Shown here in pieces: positions 14,863 through 24,700 of a stretch of DNA of 45,971 nt. The notes under the pieces are model-generated. The model was not told the DNA's origin and made no database searches. It worked only from the letters and a program-made list of their open reading frames with translations. The position numbers and the translations under genes are program-made. Position 1 is the first letter of the stretch; every line of letters begins with the position of its first letter. The stretch is from Fibrobacter sp. (GTDB taxonomy: Bacteria; Fibrobacterota; Fibrobacteria; Fibrobacterales; Fibrobacteraceae), in the NCBI GenBank assembly GCA_024399035.1, contig JAKSID010000022.1:1-45971 (forward strand), written 5' to 3'.

Positions 14863-16011
14863 ATGCCTATGAGAAACATCTTTTTGGAAATCGGAAAGTC
14901 CCCCGAAGAAATCGAGGCAAAACTGAACAAGGCCTACACCCACTTCTTTGAAGGGGACAAGGATACCCAACGTATTTGCTTCGACAAGAGCGAAGACGAA
15001 GCCTACATCGTAGATATCGGACACACCGATATTCGTTCCGAAGGCATGAGCTACGGCATGACCATTGCCGCCTTGCTTAAAAAGCAGGACCTTTTCGATA
15101 AACTGTGGAACTTTGCCCAGCGCTACATGAAGAACAAGGTGGGCCCCTTGGCAGGTTACTACTCCTGGCAGGTTTCCACTACCGACTTTACCATGATGGA
15201 CCCGGGCCCGGCTCCCGACGGCGAAGAATATTTCGCAGCCGCCTTGCTTTACGCCGCCAAGATTTTCAACTGCGAAAAGTACAAGCAGGACGCCATCCAG
15301 CTGATTAACGACATGGCCCACAAGCCTTGCGAGGCCGATGTACATACCATGATGGATGTAGATGTTGGCCTGGTTCGTTTCTCCCCCATGGACGGCAACG
15401 ACTTTACCGACCCCAGCTATAACACGGTGGCATTCTACCGCATGTACGGCGAAGCTACCGGCGACGAAATCTGGAAGCGCATCGCAGACAATAGCGTGGC
15501 CTACTTGAAAAAGGCAACTCATCCGGTAACTGGCCTCGCCGCAGATTACAGTGAATTCAATGGAACGCCCAAGAGCACGCCTTGGCACAAGGAAAGCGAC
15601 TGCTTCTGCGGAGACGCATGGCGCGTGGTGTGGAATATGGGCCTGGACGCTGCAAACATTACCGATGGATTGGAACGCGCTGATGCGCAGTGCGCAGGCC
15701 TTGCCGCAGTTCGCGACTGGGAAGTTTCCGCCATCAGAAAACTGCTGGGCTACCTGAACGAACGCCGCCCCTACCTGGCTGATATGCGAGTAGACGGCAG
15801 CGCCTTCCCCAGGGAAGCTCGTTACGCAACAGGCGGCCTCATCGCCATGAACGGCGCAGCTACCGTGGCCCTGCCTGCAGGCGACCCGCTGATCAAGCCC
15901 TTCGCAGAAGACCTGTGGAACATGGAAATTCCCAGCGGAACCTGGCGCTACTACGACGGCACCTTGTACATGCTCGGACTCCTCGCCTGCTCCGGCAAGT
16001 TCAACGTCTAG
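14863..16011 (+). CDS. GH8 reducing-end xylose-releasing exo-oligoxylanase
   Basis: 382-aa glycoside hydrolase family 8 enzyme without a signal peptide. It resembles the cytosolic Rex enzymes that release xylose from the reducing end of xylo-oligosaccharides (EC 3.2.1.156). The GH8 signature DIGHTDIRSEGMSYGM near residue 65 carries the likely general acid Glu; YYSWQV, DPGPAPDGEEYFAAALLYAA and DAWRVVWNMGLDA (likely Asp of the base region) follow in order. The size fits the single (alpha/alpha)6 barrel. No clear Shine-Dalgarno is seen. Flanked upstream by two inverted-repeat elements and downstream by a terminator. Endoxylanase or other GH8 specificity cannot be excluded. Confidence 0.88.
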   Translation: MPMRNIFLEIGKSPEEIEAKLNKAYTHFFEGDKDTQRICFDKSEDEAYIVDIGHTDIRSEGMSYGMTIAALLKKQDLFDKLWNFAQRYMKNKVGPLAGYYSWQVSTTDFTMMDPGPAPDGEEYFAAALLYAAKIFNCEKYKQDAIQLINDMAHKPCEADVHTMMDVDVGLVRFSPMDGNDFTDPSYNTVAFYRMYGEATGDEIWKRIADNSVAYLKKATHPVTGLAADYSEFNGTPKSTPWHKESDCFCGDAWRVVWNMGLDAANITDGLERADAQCAGLAAVRDWEVSAIRKLLGYLNERRPYLADMRVDGSAFPREARYATGGLIAMNGAATVALPAGDPLIKPFAEDLWNMEIPSGTWRYYDGTLYMLGLLACSGKFNV

Positions 16012-16033
16012 ATTTTTACCCAACAAAAACAAG

Positions 16034-16066
16034 TGCCACGGCTGTTTCAGTCGCGGCATTTTTTTT
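16034..16066 (+). terminator. Terminator of GH8 gene
   Basis: 11-bp stem with one A.C mismatch and one G.U (TGCCACGGCTG / CAGTCGCGGCA), TTT loop, followed by eight T's. It lies about 20 nt after the GH8 stop. Confidence 0.85.
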
Positions 16067-16085
16067 GCATCAACAATGCGAAACC

Positions 16086-17411
16086 TTATGAATTTTTTTC
16101 AACGACACGGCCGAGAGGTGCCTGCATCAGGCGCCTCTGTTCGGCATAAATACTAGGCGCCAGAATATGGTAAAGCGCTTCCTTCACCATTGTGCCTACG
16201 TTGAATGCAAAGGAATCAAACACGTAACGATAACTATCGACGGTGTCGTCAAAGCCCACCACATAAGGCACCGGCTTTCCCTTAGCCTTGTAGCAATCAA
16301 TAATCGTAGTAGCCACCCAGTCGTTGGCGCACACAAACTTATCCAAGGTGGCACCTTCCAATAATTTTTCAACCATCTGAGTCAAAAATTCCTGGGGATT
16401 CACGCCTTCTTTTGTCGTATGATCCTTAAGGTCAAAAGGCGAGAAGAACCGATTGTTCACCAAGGGAATCACTTCTACATTTTCTTGCAAACCCTGCAAT
16501 CGTGCCTTTGACCAGAAACTTTCATGGTAAGGAGAAATGTAGTGAACCGGGCCAATCTTTTTTCGCTTAAGATACTGGCCCACAATAACGCCAGCTTCTT
16601 TACCGAAGGCCACGTTGTAAAATGCCCACTTCTTTTTGTTACGCACACTCATGGGCACCACATCGGGAGCATATTCCCACCACACCGAAATGGGGCTATG
16701 GAAATTGGCGAAATGTGCAAAGAATCTTTGGGGATCTGTTACCAACCAAGTAGAAAGAAATGCACCAAGGCAATGGGAATCGTTCTTGATTGAAAGAGGT
16801 GTTCCATCGGGATTAAAAATCTGATCTGACTTTTCGTGGTAACCCACGTAATGCACAATAAGGTTCTGCTCCGCAGCAATGCGGGCCACCGTCCTGAACA
16901 CGTCGGATTCTCGTTCCGACTCGATGATCATTCTGCCCTGGGCATCGGAACGATGGACAAACAGGATGTAGTTAGAGGAACCAATGGAACGCTCTTCGCT
17001 AAAGAACACCTTGCGTCCGTTGCGAACCAAAATTCCCTGCTCCACTTTCTGGTTCAAGAATTTCTTTACCAGGTAGGCCGACACACGATAACGGATTGCA
17101 AGGTCGCCCGACGACGGCAATTGTTCAAAAGCATTGAGATAGCCGCTTTCCAAATCTTTCTGGAACTGCTTTTCAATTCCCGCATAAACATCTTCCACAA
17201 CCACCACGGTGGGCTTGGGCGCATCACCCCAAAAACAACCCTTACCCTGAATAAGCTTGATCTGACCTTCGGCAGCAAGTTCCCTATAAACCTTGTGGAC
17301 CGTGGTCACGGAAAGATTCAGCTGCTTGGCCATCTTGCGGACGGAGGGCATCTTGTCCCCGTCCTTGAAGCCTGCGGCAATAATCGATTTCTTGACATCC
17401 TTGATCAGCAT
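16086..17411 (-). CDS. GntR-type regulator with sugar-binding-like domain
   Basis: 441 aa. The N-terminus is a GntR winged helix (DGDKMPSVRKMAKQLNLSVTTVHKVYRELAAEGQIKLIQGKGCFW). A second helical segment (SSGDLAIRYRVSAYLVKKFLNQKVEQGILVRNG) looks like a further wHTH repeat. The C-terminal 270 residues resemble the periplasmic-binding-protein fold of LacI-type sensors (SNYILFVHRSDAQGR, DKFVCANDWVATTIIDCYKAKG, VPYVVGFDDTVDSYRY). The ATG has GGAGG 7 nt upstream. It converges on GH8 and diverges from the thioesterase gene. A role in xylan or sugar control is possible from context but not shown. Confidence 0.88.
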   Translation of the reverse strand: MLIKDVKKSIIAAGFKDGDKMPSVRKMAKQLNLSVTTVHKVYRELAAEGQIKLIQGKGCFWGDAPKPTVVVVEDVYAGIEKQFQKDLESGYLNAFEQLPSSGDLAIRYRVSAYLVKKFLNQKVEQGILVRNGRKVFFSEERSIGSSNYILFVHRSDAQGRMIIESERESDVFRTVARIAAEQNLIVHYVGYHEKSDQIFNPDGTPLSIKNDSHCLGAFLSTWLVTDPQRFFAHFANFHSPISVWWEYAPDVVPMSVRNKKKWAFYNVAFGKEAGVIVGQYLKRKKIGPVHYISPYHESFWSKARLQGLQENVEVIPLVNNRFFSPFDLKDHTTKEGVNPQEFLTQMVEKLLEGATLDKFVCANDWVATTIIDCYKAKGKPVPYVVGFDDTVDSYRYVFDSFAFNVGTMVKEALYHILAPSIYAEQRRLMQAPLGRVVEKNS

Positions 17412-17487
17412 ATTTTCCTCCAGCAGAATATACTTAAATGGCGAGATATACGCATGTGACCCTAGGTTCAGTTATCCGATAATCCAC

Positions 17488-17518
17488 TTGGCAGAATAAA
17501 ATAAAAAGTGTATATTTG
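17488..17518 (+). promoter_or_regulatory. Promoter of thioesterase-rarA transcript
   Basis: TTGGCA (17488-17493), 17 nt, TATATT in TATATTTG (17511-17518); TTG-N20-TAnnTTTG is matched exactly. The leader to the ATG at 17564 is about 40 nt. Confidence 0.65.
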
Positions 17519-17563
17519 TGCAGTAGAGATTTTTGGCCGGATATGGCCAGCCGAAGGATATCC

Positions 17564-17977
17564 ATGGAAACTTGTAGCTACGAATACACCGCGCGAATCG
17601 AAGTTCGCTATGCCGAAACCGACCAGATGGGCATTGTCCATCATTCTGTTTATGCCATCTGGTTTGAACAGGCCCGCACCGAGTTTTTCCGCACCGCTGG
17701 CGCAAGCTACGCCGACATGGAAAAGCAGGGTTTCGCCTGCCCCGTGTTGGAACTGGGCGTGCAGTACAAGGCCCCTACCCACTACGGCGAATTCGTAGAT
17801 ATCAAGACCACCCTTATTAAAGAAGACAAGCTCCGTTACCGTTTTAAGTACGAGCTTTCTGTAGACGGCAAGCTCTGCACCATTGGAACAACCCTGCATT
17901 GCTTTACCAAGGGCGGCAGGCCCACCAGGGAACTTCCCGAAAAGATCGCGGTATTCTTCCCCGCCGAGGCAAAATAA
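17564..17977 (+). CDS. Acyl-CoA thioesterase, YbgC/4HBT type
   Basis: 137-aa hot-dog fold thioesterase that hydrolyses acyl-CoA thioesters. The 4-hydroxybenzoyl-CoA thioesterase signature is clear: RYAETDQMGIVHHSVYAIWFEQARTEF, with the catalytic Asp in ETDQMGIVHH. It is followed by GASYADMEKQGFACPVLELGVQYKAPTHYGE. The ATG at 17564 has AAGGA 5 nt upstream; a TTG 16 codons earlier overlaps the promoter and is rejected. rarA follows after 42 nt on the same strand. The physiological acyl substrate is unknown. Confidence 0.9.
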   Translation: METCSYEYTARIEVRYAETDQMGIVHHSVYAIWFEQARTEFFRTAGASYADMEKQGFACPVLELGVQYKAPTHYGEFVDIKTTLIKEDKLRYRFKYELSVDGKLCTIGTTLHCFTKGGRPTRELPEKIAVFFPAEAK

Positions 17978-18019
17978 ACCTTTTAGGAACCGCGCAACCC
18001 CAAATAATTGTTAATTGTT

Positions 18020-19327
18020 ATGGACCAGCCCTTAGCAGAACGTTTACGCCCCCAGAACCTGGATGAGTTTCTTGGACAAAACAAGATTCTCGGTGCCCAG
18101 AGCCTGTTGCGCAAGAGTCTCGAAAACGACACCGTCCCCAGCATGATTTTCTGGGGTCCTCCGGGTTGCGGCAAGACCAGCCTGGCCCACGTCATCAAGC
18201 AGAAAACCAAAAAGGCGTTCGTGGCATTGTCCGCCGTTTCCAGCGGCGTGAAGGAAGTGAAGGAAGTTCTGGCTGATGCACGCAAGATGAAGGCCATGTT
18301 CCAGGACACAATACTCTTCATCGACGAAATCCATCGCTTTAACAAGGGCCAGCAAGACGCATTGCTGGGCGCCGTAGAAGACGGTACCGTTACGCTGATC
18401 GGCGCCACAACCGAAAACCCGGGCTTCGAGGTGAACGGCGCTTTGCTGAGCCGTTGCCAGCTGATTCTGTTTGCGCCCCTCAGTCACGACGACCTGCGCA
18501 AGCTGATCTTTAGCGCGTTGAAGGATCATCCCCGCGGTTTGAAATTGACCGACGTGGAGGTTGAGGAAGCCGTCGTCGACAAACTGATTTCCCAGTCCGA
18601 AGGGGACGCTAGATTCCTGCTGAACCAACTTGAATGGATCGGCGGTAACCTGGGTGACCGCAAGGTCATCGACGAAAAACTTCTGGAAGAATTCCAGTAT
18701 AAGAAGCCCCTGCGCTACGACAAGAGCGGCGAAGAACATTACAACCTGATTTCCGCATTGCACAAGTCTATCCGCGGAAGCGACCCCGACGCCGCCGTGT
18801 ACTGGCTGCACCGTATGCTTCAAGGCGGCGAGGACCCGCGTTACCTATTGCGTCGAATGATTCGTATGAGCATGGAAGACGTTGGCCTTGCAGATCCTAA
18901 CGCATTGTTGCTGGCCACAAGCGCCCGAGAGGCTTACGACTTCCTGGGAAATCCCGAAGGCCTGATCGCGTTGGACGAACTGGCAGTCTACCTGGCTCTG
19001 GCTCCCAAGAGCAACAGCCTTGAAGTTGCAGGCTTTGCAGCGGACGACGTAATCCGCCAGACGGGAACACTCCCCGTGCCCCGCGCCTTCCGCAACTCCG
19101 TCACCCGCGTAGGTAAGCAGCTTGGCTACGGCAACGGCTATCAGTACGACCACGACAGTCCCGGCGGCTATTCCGCACAGGAACATTTGCCCAAGCAACT
19201 TGAAGGTCTGGAACTTTACAAGCCCAAGCAGATCGGCAAGGAAAAACTTTTCGCCGAACGCCTGGAACAGCTCAAGGCCATCCGCAACGAAAAGCTAGGC
19301 CGAAAAGCAGAAACTGCAGAAGACTAA
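18020..19327 (+). CDS. rarA: Replication-associated recombination protein A (RarA/MgsA)
   Basis: 435-aa AAA+ ATPase of the RarA/MgsA/WRNIP1 family, which acts at stalled replication forks. Walker A is GPPGCGKTS, Walker B is ILFIDEIHRFNKGQQDALL, sensor 1 is LIGATTENPGFEVNGALLSR, followed by the MgsA C-terminal oligomerisation region (KSIRGSDPDAAVYWLHRMLQGGEDPRYLLRRM and DPNALLLA). Full length for the family. The ATG at 18020 begins the conserved QPLAERLRPQNLDEFLGQ; the Shine-Dalgarno is weak, and short AATTGTT repeats precede it. Probably transcribed with the thioesterase gene and ended by a bidirectional terminator. Confidence 0.95.
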   Translation: MDQPLAERLRPQNLDEFLGQNKILGAQSLLRKSLENDTVPSMIFWGPPGCGKTSLAHVIKQKTKKAFVALSAVSSGVKEVKEVLADARKMKAMFQDTILFIDEIHRFNKGQQDALLGAVEDGTVTLIGATTENPGFEVNGALLSRCQLILFAPLSHDDLRKLIFSALKDHPRGLKLTDVEVEEAVVDKLISQSEGDARFLLNQLEWIGGNLGDRKVIDEKLLEEFQYKKPLRYDKSGEEHYNLISALHKSIRGSDPDAAVYWLHRMLQGGEDPRYLLRRMIRMSMEDVGLADPNALLLATSAREAYDFLGNPEGLIALDELAVYLALAPKSNSLEVAGFAADDVIRQTGTLPVPRAFRNSVTRVGKQLGYGNGYQYDHDSPGGYSAQEHLPKQLEGLELYKPKQIGKEKLFAERLEQLKAIRNEKLGRKAETAED

Positions 19328-19345
19328 TTTTTTTATCACAAAAAA

Positions 19346-19370
19346 ACCGCGACTTTATCGCGGTCTTTTT
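19346..19370. terminator. Bidirectional terminator
   Basis: Stem ACCGCGA-CTTTA-TCGCGGT with CTTTTTT on the plus side and six A's on the other. It separates convergent rarA and the small membrane/secreted protein gene. Confidence 0.85.
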
Positions 19371-19377
19371 TATCTCA

Positions 19378-19848
19378 TTAAAGGAAAGCGAAAAAGAACA
19401 TCACTGGCGCTAATGGAACATAGAGATAAATTCCACCGCCCATGCCGCGTTTCTTTGTCCAACTAACTTCTAGGCCAAACAAGTCTAGCCATGCCCTAGA
19501 ACTTACACCTATATCCGAAACACCAAATTCAGGACCTATAGATATTCCTATATAGTTTATTTCACTTTTACCAATCATTCTAGAGATGGAAATATTAGGC
19601 GATGCGTAGAGCGTCGGTTTGTCCGTATCACTTTCCATAATCTTGCGTACAGTTGAGCCCACAGTTACATAATATTTTTGTTCGTTGATAAATGTGACAT
19701 TAATTTCTCCGCCCAAGGAAATATCGTCACCAAACACCAAAAATGGATTGATATTAAAGGTCGGTCTAAAGCCTTTGTATGGCTCAGAAAAAGATGGCGA
19801 CGCAAACAATATCGCAATAACAATTATTCTGAAAGCGAGTTTCTTCAT
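19378..19848 (-). CDS. Hypothetical secreted or outer-membrane protein
   Basis: 156 aa from the ATG at 19848 (a GTG at 19857 is an alternative). Signal peptide MKKLAFRIIVIAILFASPSFS, then alternating hydrophobic/polar strands with many Gly and aromatic residues (ISLGGEINVTFINEQKYYVTVG, INYIGISIGPEFGV), ending in Phe-rich YVPLAPVMFFFAFL. This pattern fits a small outer-membrane beta-barrel, but no family was recognised. It starts immediately after the M48 protease gene stop and is probably co-transcribed with it. Confidence 0.65.
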   Translation of the reverse strand: MKKLAFRIIVIAILFASPSFSEPYKGFRPTFNINPFLVFGDDISLGGEINVTFINEQKYYVTVGSTVRKIMESDTDKPTLYASPNISISRMIGKSEINYIGISIGPEFGVSDIGVSSRAWLDLFGLEVSWTKKRGMGGGIYLYVPLAPVMFFFAFL

Positions 19849-19856
19849 GGTGCTCA

Positions 19857-20948
19857 CTAGAACTGTTCCAGGATCTTGATGCGGTCGGGAGTGTCCGGGT
19901 GGGTGCTGAAGATGGTGTTCACCTTCTTCACCAAGCCGTGGAGCATGCCGTTGTCATCTTCTTCATCCGGGTGAATGATGTAGAGCTGCGCCACGTCGTT
20001 ACGATTCACGAAGGCCAGGCCCGGTTCGTCAGAAACCTTCTGCAGGGCCCTAGCCAATGGCAGGGGGTCGCCGCAAAGTTCTGCGGCACCGGCGTCCGCC
20101 ACAAATTCGCGGGAGCGTGAAATTGCAAGGCGGTTGATGTAGCTGAAAAAGTAAGCTATAGAAGAAATCACCAGGCCCACCAAGGCAACAATCATCACAA
20201 TGAGAATGAGGCCCCCCTCGTTCTTGTTGTTGCGACGGCTGCTGCGGGGGCGGGAGCGAAGCATGGCCTTGATCACTTCCATAAAGATGCTCTGCACCAA
20301 AGAAATCAAGCCCACGAACACGATGCACACCACCATGAGGCGGGTGTCGCGATTCTTGATGTGGGTCAGTTCATGGCCCACCACGGCGGCCAATTCCTCG
20401 TCGTCCAGCTTTTCGATAAGGCCCGTAGTCAACGTAACGGTAAAGGACTTGATGTCGATGCCGCTGGCAAAGGCGTTCAGGCCCGGATCGTCGATAATGT
20501 TGATCTGGGGCATTTCGATGCCGCCGGCAATGCAAAGGTTCTCCACGATGTTATAGACCCTGAGATTGTCCTTGCGTTCCACCGGCTTTGCGTGAGTCAC
20601 GTGACGGATCAGGGAGACATTGAACATGTAGGCGAACAGGAACCAGAGGGCAACAATGCCAATGGTAAACGGCAGGGCCTTCAAGAAGCAGAACCAGATT
20701 ACAGGCCAGTTGGCGCCGTAAGATTCCGTGCGTAGCTGTGCCGAATCGCGACAGGCACTGGCAACGGTGTTGCCCGTGGCAGAATCAATCACCAAGTCGC
20801 CAAAGAATTCGCAAGTCAGGCCGAAATAGTCCATCACAAAGATGAACGCCCAGACCATAGCCAGAATAATGACGGGATACATACACAACAGGATCGCGGT
20901 GTTCCTGTTGTTCCGCCAAATCTGGGTTTGCATTCCAACGTATTTCAT
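19857..20948 (-). CDS. M48 family (HtpX-like) membrane metalloprotease
   Basis: 363-aa integral membrane zinc protease. It has two N-terminal transmembrane segments (around residues 17-40 and 80-110) and the zinc motif AAVVGHELTHIKNRDTRL near residue 190. Two further membrane segments (LMVVCIVFVGLISLV, LILIVMIVALVGLVISSIAYFF) follow, then the third ligand in SREFVADAGAAEL. Such proteases degrade misfolded membrane proteins. lemA lies 83 nt upstream on the same strand, the common LemA-M48 pairing. The gap holds a short TTAGTGG-type repeat tract. Confidence 0.92.
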   Translation of the reverse strand: MKYVGMQTQIWRNNRNTAILLCMYPVIILAMVWAFIFVMDYFGLTCEFFGDLVIDSATGNTVASACRDSAQLRTESYGANWPVIWFCFLKALPFTIGIVALWFLFAYMFNVSLIRHVTHAKPVERKDNLRVYNIVENLCIAGGIEMPQINIIDDPGLNAFASGIDIKSFTVTLTTGLIEKLDDEELAAVVGHELTHIKNRDTRLMVVCIVFVGLISLVQSIFMEVIKAMLRSRPRSSRRNNKNEGGLILIVMIVALVGLVISSIAYFFSYINRLAISRSREFVADAGAAELCGDPLPLARALQKVSDEPGLAFVNRNDVAQLYIIHPDEEDDNGMLHGLVKKVNTIFSTHPDTPDRIKILEQF

Positions 20949-21031
20949 GATACAGTTGTTAGTGGCTAGTGGTTAGTAGACAGGGATTCGGGAACGTTCT
21001 GCCCCCGATACCCCTAATCACAGCTTACTTT

Positions 21032-21589
21032 TTAGAACTTGACTTCGGGTGCCTTGTTCAGGGTTTCGCGGCTTTCAGTAGCTTCGTACATAGCAGCGCG
21101 CTTGAAGTTGAACATGCCAGCGATAATGTTGTTGGGGAAAACTTCGCAAGCGTTGTTGAATTCCTTGGTAGCGGAATTGAAGAAACGGCGAGCAGCGGCC
21201 AACTTGTTTTCGATGTCGGAAAGTTCGGTCTGAAGCTGGAGGAAGTTGGTATTAGCCTTCAGTTCCGGGTAAGCTTCGAGAGAAACCTTGAGGCCGGCGA
21301 GAGCGCTGGTCATAGCCTTATCGGCAGCAACCTTTTCATCAACGGTCTGGGCACCCATGCCAGCGGCGCGGGCGGCGGTAACCTTTTCAAGAACGGAAGC
21401 TTCGTGAGCGGCGTAACCCTTCACGGTAGAAACCAGCTGGGGAACCAAATCAAAGCGTTGCTTCAGCTGCACGTCGATGTTTGCGAAAGCGTTTTCGCGG
21501 TTGTTGCGAAGCTTCACCAGCTTGTTGTAAGTGGTGATCAGCAAGAGGACCAGGACAACGACGACGGCAATAATAATTCCGGCTACCAT
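21032..21589 (-). CDS. lemA: LemA family protein
   Basis: 185-aa LemA protein. It has a single N-terminal transmembrane segment (MVAGIIIAVVVVLVLLLITTYN), then the family core KLRNNRENAFANIDVQLKQRFDLVPQLV..VKGYAAHE, helical coiled segments, and the C-terminal signature FNNACEVFPNNIIAGMFNFKRAAMYEA. It likely presents a helical bundle in the periplasm or cytosol; molecular role unresolved. AGGAG lies 8 nt before the ATG. It precedes the M48 protease gene in a probable operon. Confidence 0.95.
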   Translation of the reverse strand: MVAGIIIAVVVVLVLLLITTYNKLVKLRNNRENAFANIDVQLKQRFDLVPQLVSTVKGYAAHEASVLEKVTAARAAGMGAQTVDEKVAADKAMTSALAGLKVSLEAYPELKANTNFLQLQTELSDIENKLAAARRFFNSATKEFNNACEVFPNNIIAGMFNFKRAAMYEATESRETLNKAPEVKF

Positions 21590-21637
21590 AATATTTCTCC
21601 TTTGTTGTTTTTACTTTGTAAATGTACTATAAAAAAA

Positions 21638-21721
21638 GGAGATCCCGGATCAAGTCCGGGATGACATGCTGGATTAAATGGAGATCCTCGGTCGGGCCGA
21701 GGATGACAAGCGGGGTTTAAT
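21638..21721. repeat. Two tandem 42-bp REP-like units
   Basis: Units 21638-21679 and 21680-21721, each starting GGAGATCC and containing GGATGACA, then a G/T-rich end with TTTAAT or TTAAAT. Each holds an 8-bp hairpin (ATCCCGGA/TCCGGGAT; ATCCTCGG/CCGAGGAT) whose stem bases change in a compensatory way. They lie between lemA and the InlB-repeat gene terminator. Confidence 0.85.
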
Positions 21722-21723
21722 GG

Positions 21724-21751
21724 AAAAACGCCCCGTTCAAGAGGCGTTTTT
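21724..21751 (-). terminator. Terminator of InlB-repeat protein gene
   Basis: Inverted repeat AAAAACGCC/GGCGTTTTT with a 10-nt loop, giving a U-tract in either direction. It lies 7 nt after the stop codon of the minus-strand gene. Confidence 0.8.
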
Positions 21752-21758
21752 ACTCGTA

Positions 21759-24700
21759 CTATCTAACAGTCACTCTACTAATAGATTTATTGATACGTAT
21801 CAAGTACGTTCCTGCTCGCGGAACTTCAACAGTGAAGTTTGCATCGGCTGTACCCTGCTTGAGCAGGCGACCCTGCATATCCATCAAGCTATAGACGGCG
21901 CCGCTCTTGGCTCCCGCGATTTGCAGAGTACGGCCCTGCACTTCCACACTGAACTGAGGGGCAGCCTTTACAATGGTCAAGGCATCCTTATCACCGCTGG
22001 AGCTGCTGCCCTTATTCGAACTGGAGCTTTCGCCCTTGCCAGAGGAGCTACTGGAGTTCGGAACAGAAGAGGAACTTGCCGGCTTTGCGATCTTAGTGGA
22101 GTCGAATACAGCCGTGTAGGTTTGGGCACCTGTTACGGACTTGATTTCGGGAGTCCAACCAGCAAATTCGTAGGTGTAGTTTTCGGACTTAGCCCTGGAA
22201 GGTTCATCACCAGTGTAAGAAGGCTTAGAACCGTAGAACACAGACTTGGACTGGACAACTTCACCATCCACCTTGAAGGTCACCTTGTAGGCACGCAAAG
22301 TGCTATCAAAGACTGCGGTATAAGTTTTAGCTGCTGTTACAGAAGTAATTTCCGGATCCCAGCCAGCAAAAGAGTATTCATACTGGGCGGTAGGATCCTT
22401 TGCAGGTTCTGCACCGGTGTAAGCAGGAACAGCGCCATAGCCTACAGACTTTGTCTGCAAAACACCTTCTGCACTCTTGAATACGATGGTAAACTTGTTC
22501 AAGGTGCTGTCAAAGACGGCGTTGTATACCTGATCCTTTGTTGCGGCAGAAACCACCGGAGTCCAACCAGCAAATTCGTAGGTATATGCAGCAGTCTTTT
22601 CACGGCTGGGTTCTACACCGTCGTATGTGGGCATCTTGTTATATTCCACCTGACTGCTCTGCAACTTTGTGGAACCGAACATGAAGGTAATGGTGTACTT
22701 GTTGATTTCGTACTTTGCAGTAATGGTGATATCATCAACGATGGTAATCTTATCACCGGCATCACCCAGCTTGTTACCCTCGGCGTCGTACCAGCCAAGG
22801 AAGGTGTGACCGTTCTTGTCGGCTGCCGGCGGCAACGCGTATTCGGAACCCTCGGCAGGAGCGGTTTCGATAACGACTTCGCCATCAACATAGACAATGA
22901 GCTGGTGCGTAGGAGCCAAATCAAAGAGCGCGTTCACCACAAGTTCCTTTGTAACCTTGCTGAAGGACTTGTCCCAACCGCTAAAGAGGTAACCTTCGCG
23001 AGTCGGAGATGCGGGAGCCGTAGCGGCCTTGCCATATTCCACCTGCTGCGTACTCAAAACCACGGAACCATTCTTGAATACAACTTCGTAAGTAATTGCA
23101 GTACTGTCGTAAACAGCCTTGTAAGTTGCATTGGCGGTAACATTGCTTACAGCCTTATCCCAGCTCTTGAATGTGTAGGAATAGGCAACCGTGGTTTCAC
23201 GAGTAGGAATGACACCGCCAAAAACTACGGATGAGCCATAGGGCTGTACATTGGACCAAATCTCGGAATCATCAAAATCTACAAAGGAAATCGTGTAGCT
23301 ATTGATTGTTGCGTTGTAGGTTGCCGTATAAACCACATCATCTGTTGCCGGAACAATAGCGGCATCCCAGGCAGCGAAGGTATAGCTGTACTGGGCAGTA
23401 GCTTCAAGGGCTGGGGCTGCGCCGGTGTATTCAGGTATGGAGCCATGTTTAACTGTTTTTGTCTGCAAAACCGTGCCGTCGGCATTCTTGAACGTGATGG
23501 TGTAGCTGACATCGCTGAGTTCGCCATAGAGCGCCTTCAAAGTAGCATTTGCCTTGAATACCGTGATTTCGTTTACGCGATTAAATTCCTCATCATACCA
23601 ACCCTTAAAATAGTAACCTTCGGCAGGAGCAGGAGCTTCTGGGAGGGAGGACAGCTTGCCATTTTCATTGGTAATGTATGTATAAATGATTTCGTCATTG
23701 TCACTTGTAAATGTAACAACGTAAGCCAAAGCATTTTCCGATGAGTATCTTGCATCAACAATAGCGTCATCGCTAAAAACTGTTGATTCTGTAACCATTT
23801 TACCATTCTCTAACGCCCAACCAACAAAAGTAAAGTCCTCATAAGATTCCGGCTCGCTAGGCATTACAACTTTACCAGTATAATCGGTATAACGAATGGT
23901 CCTAGCGCCATCGTCATTGAACACGATCTTTACAATAGGAGCGTAGTTTGTAGAATCAGTTATCAATACCGGATAACCATCATTTATACCATCAACTCTT
24001 GTCCAAAGTCCAGAATTAGATTCCGTACCATTCGTGGTATTCAATATCCAAGCAAACTGATCTGCCGTCATTTGTGCAGTTGTAAAAGCATACGCAAAAG
24101 TAGCTAATCCTCTATTATCTCCTATAGGCGTTGAACTTAATTTTGTCCCATCATAATAAACGTTATTAACCAAATCATTTAAATTATAACCAATAACACC
24201 ACCTCTGCTAGTACCAATTGTGGTTAAAGAACTTAAAACAACATAAACATTTTTTACTATCGAAGTATTGCGGCCAGCAATACCACCGAAATAGTCCTGC
24301 CCCGTTATGCACGAACCTCCTATAGCAACAAAAACATTTTCTATCGTGCCATAATTATCACCCGCAATACCACCGACATTGTCAGAGCGAGTTGTCGGGC
24401 CATCACCGCAAATTCCAGCACGATTATAAGAAGTTTTAACACTTCCTGTTGTATCGTTTATTCCTGCTATGCCTCCAATGAAGGTCAGATTCGATGTTCC
24501 CGCATCATGGCCATCATTAATCGCTATTGAGTTTTGAGCATTAAAAACTTGCCCTTTGTTAAATCCTACAATACCGCCTTGAGCATCAAGTATATTTCTA
24601 TCCATGATATAATTATTCACTAAAATTATTGTGCCCATATTCTTTACATTGCGGATGACACCAAGCATTTCATTAAGCCCTGCAATGCCTCCAAACATTT

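Noticed and set aside
20953..20980. TTAGTGG/TAGTGG/TTAGTAG tract between lemA and M48 gene
   Set aside because: Short, imperfect simple repeat without partner signals; probably neutral.
21678..23234. 518-aa open frame on the plus strand
   Set aside because: Antisense to the InlB-repeat gene; its length comes from the periodic repeat codons on the other strand.
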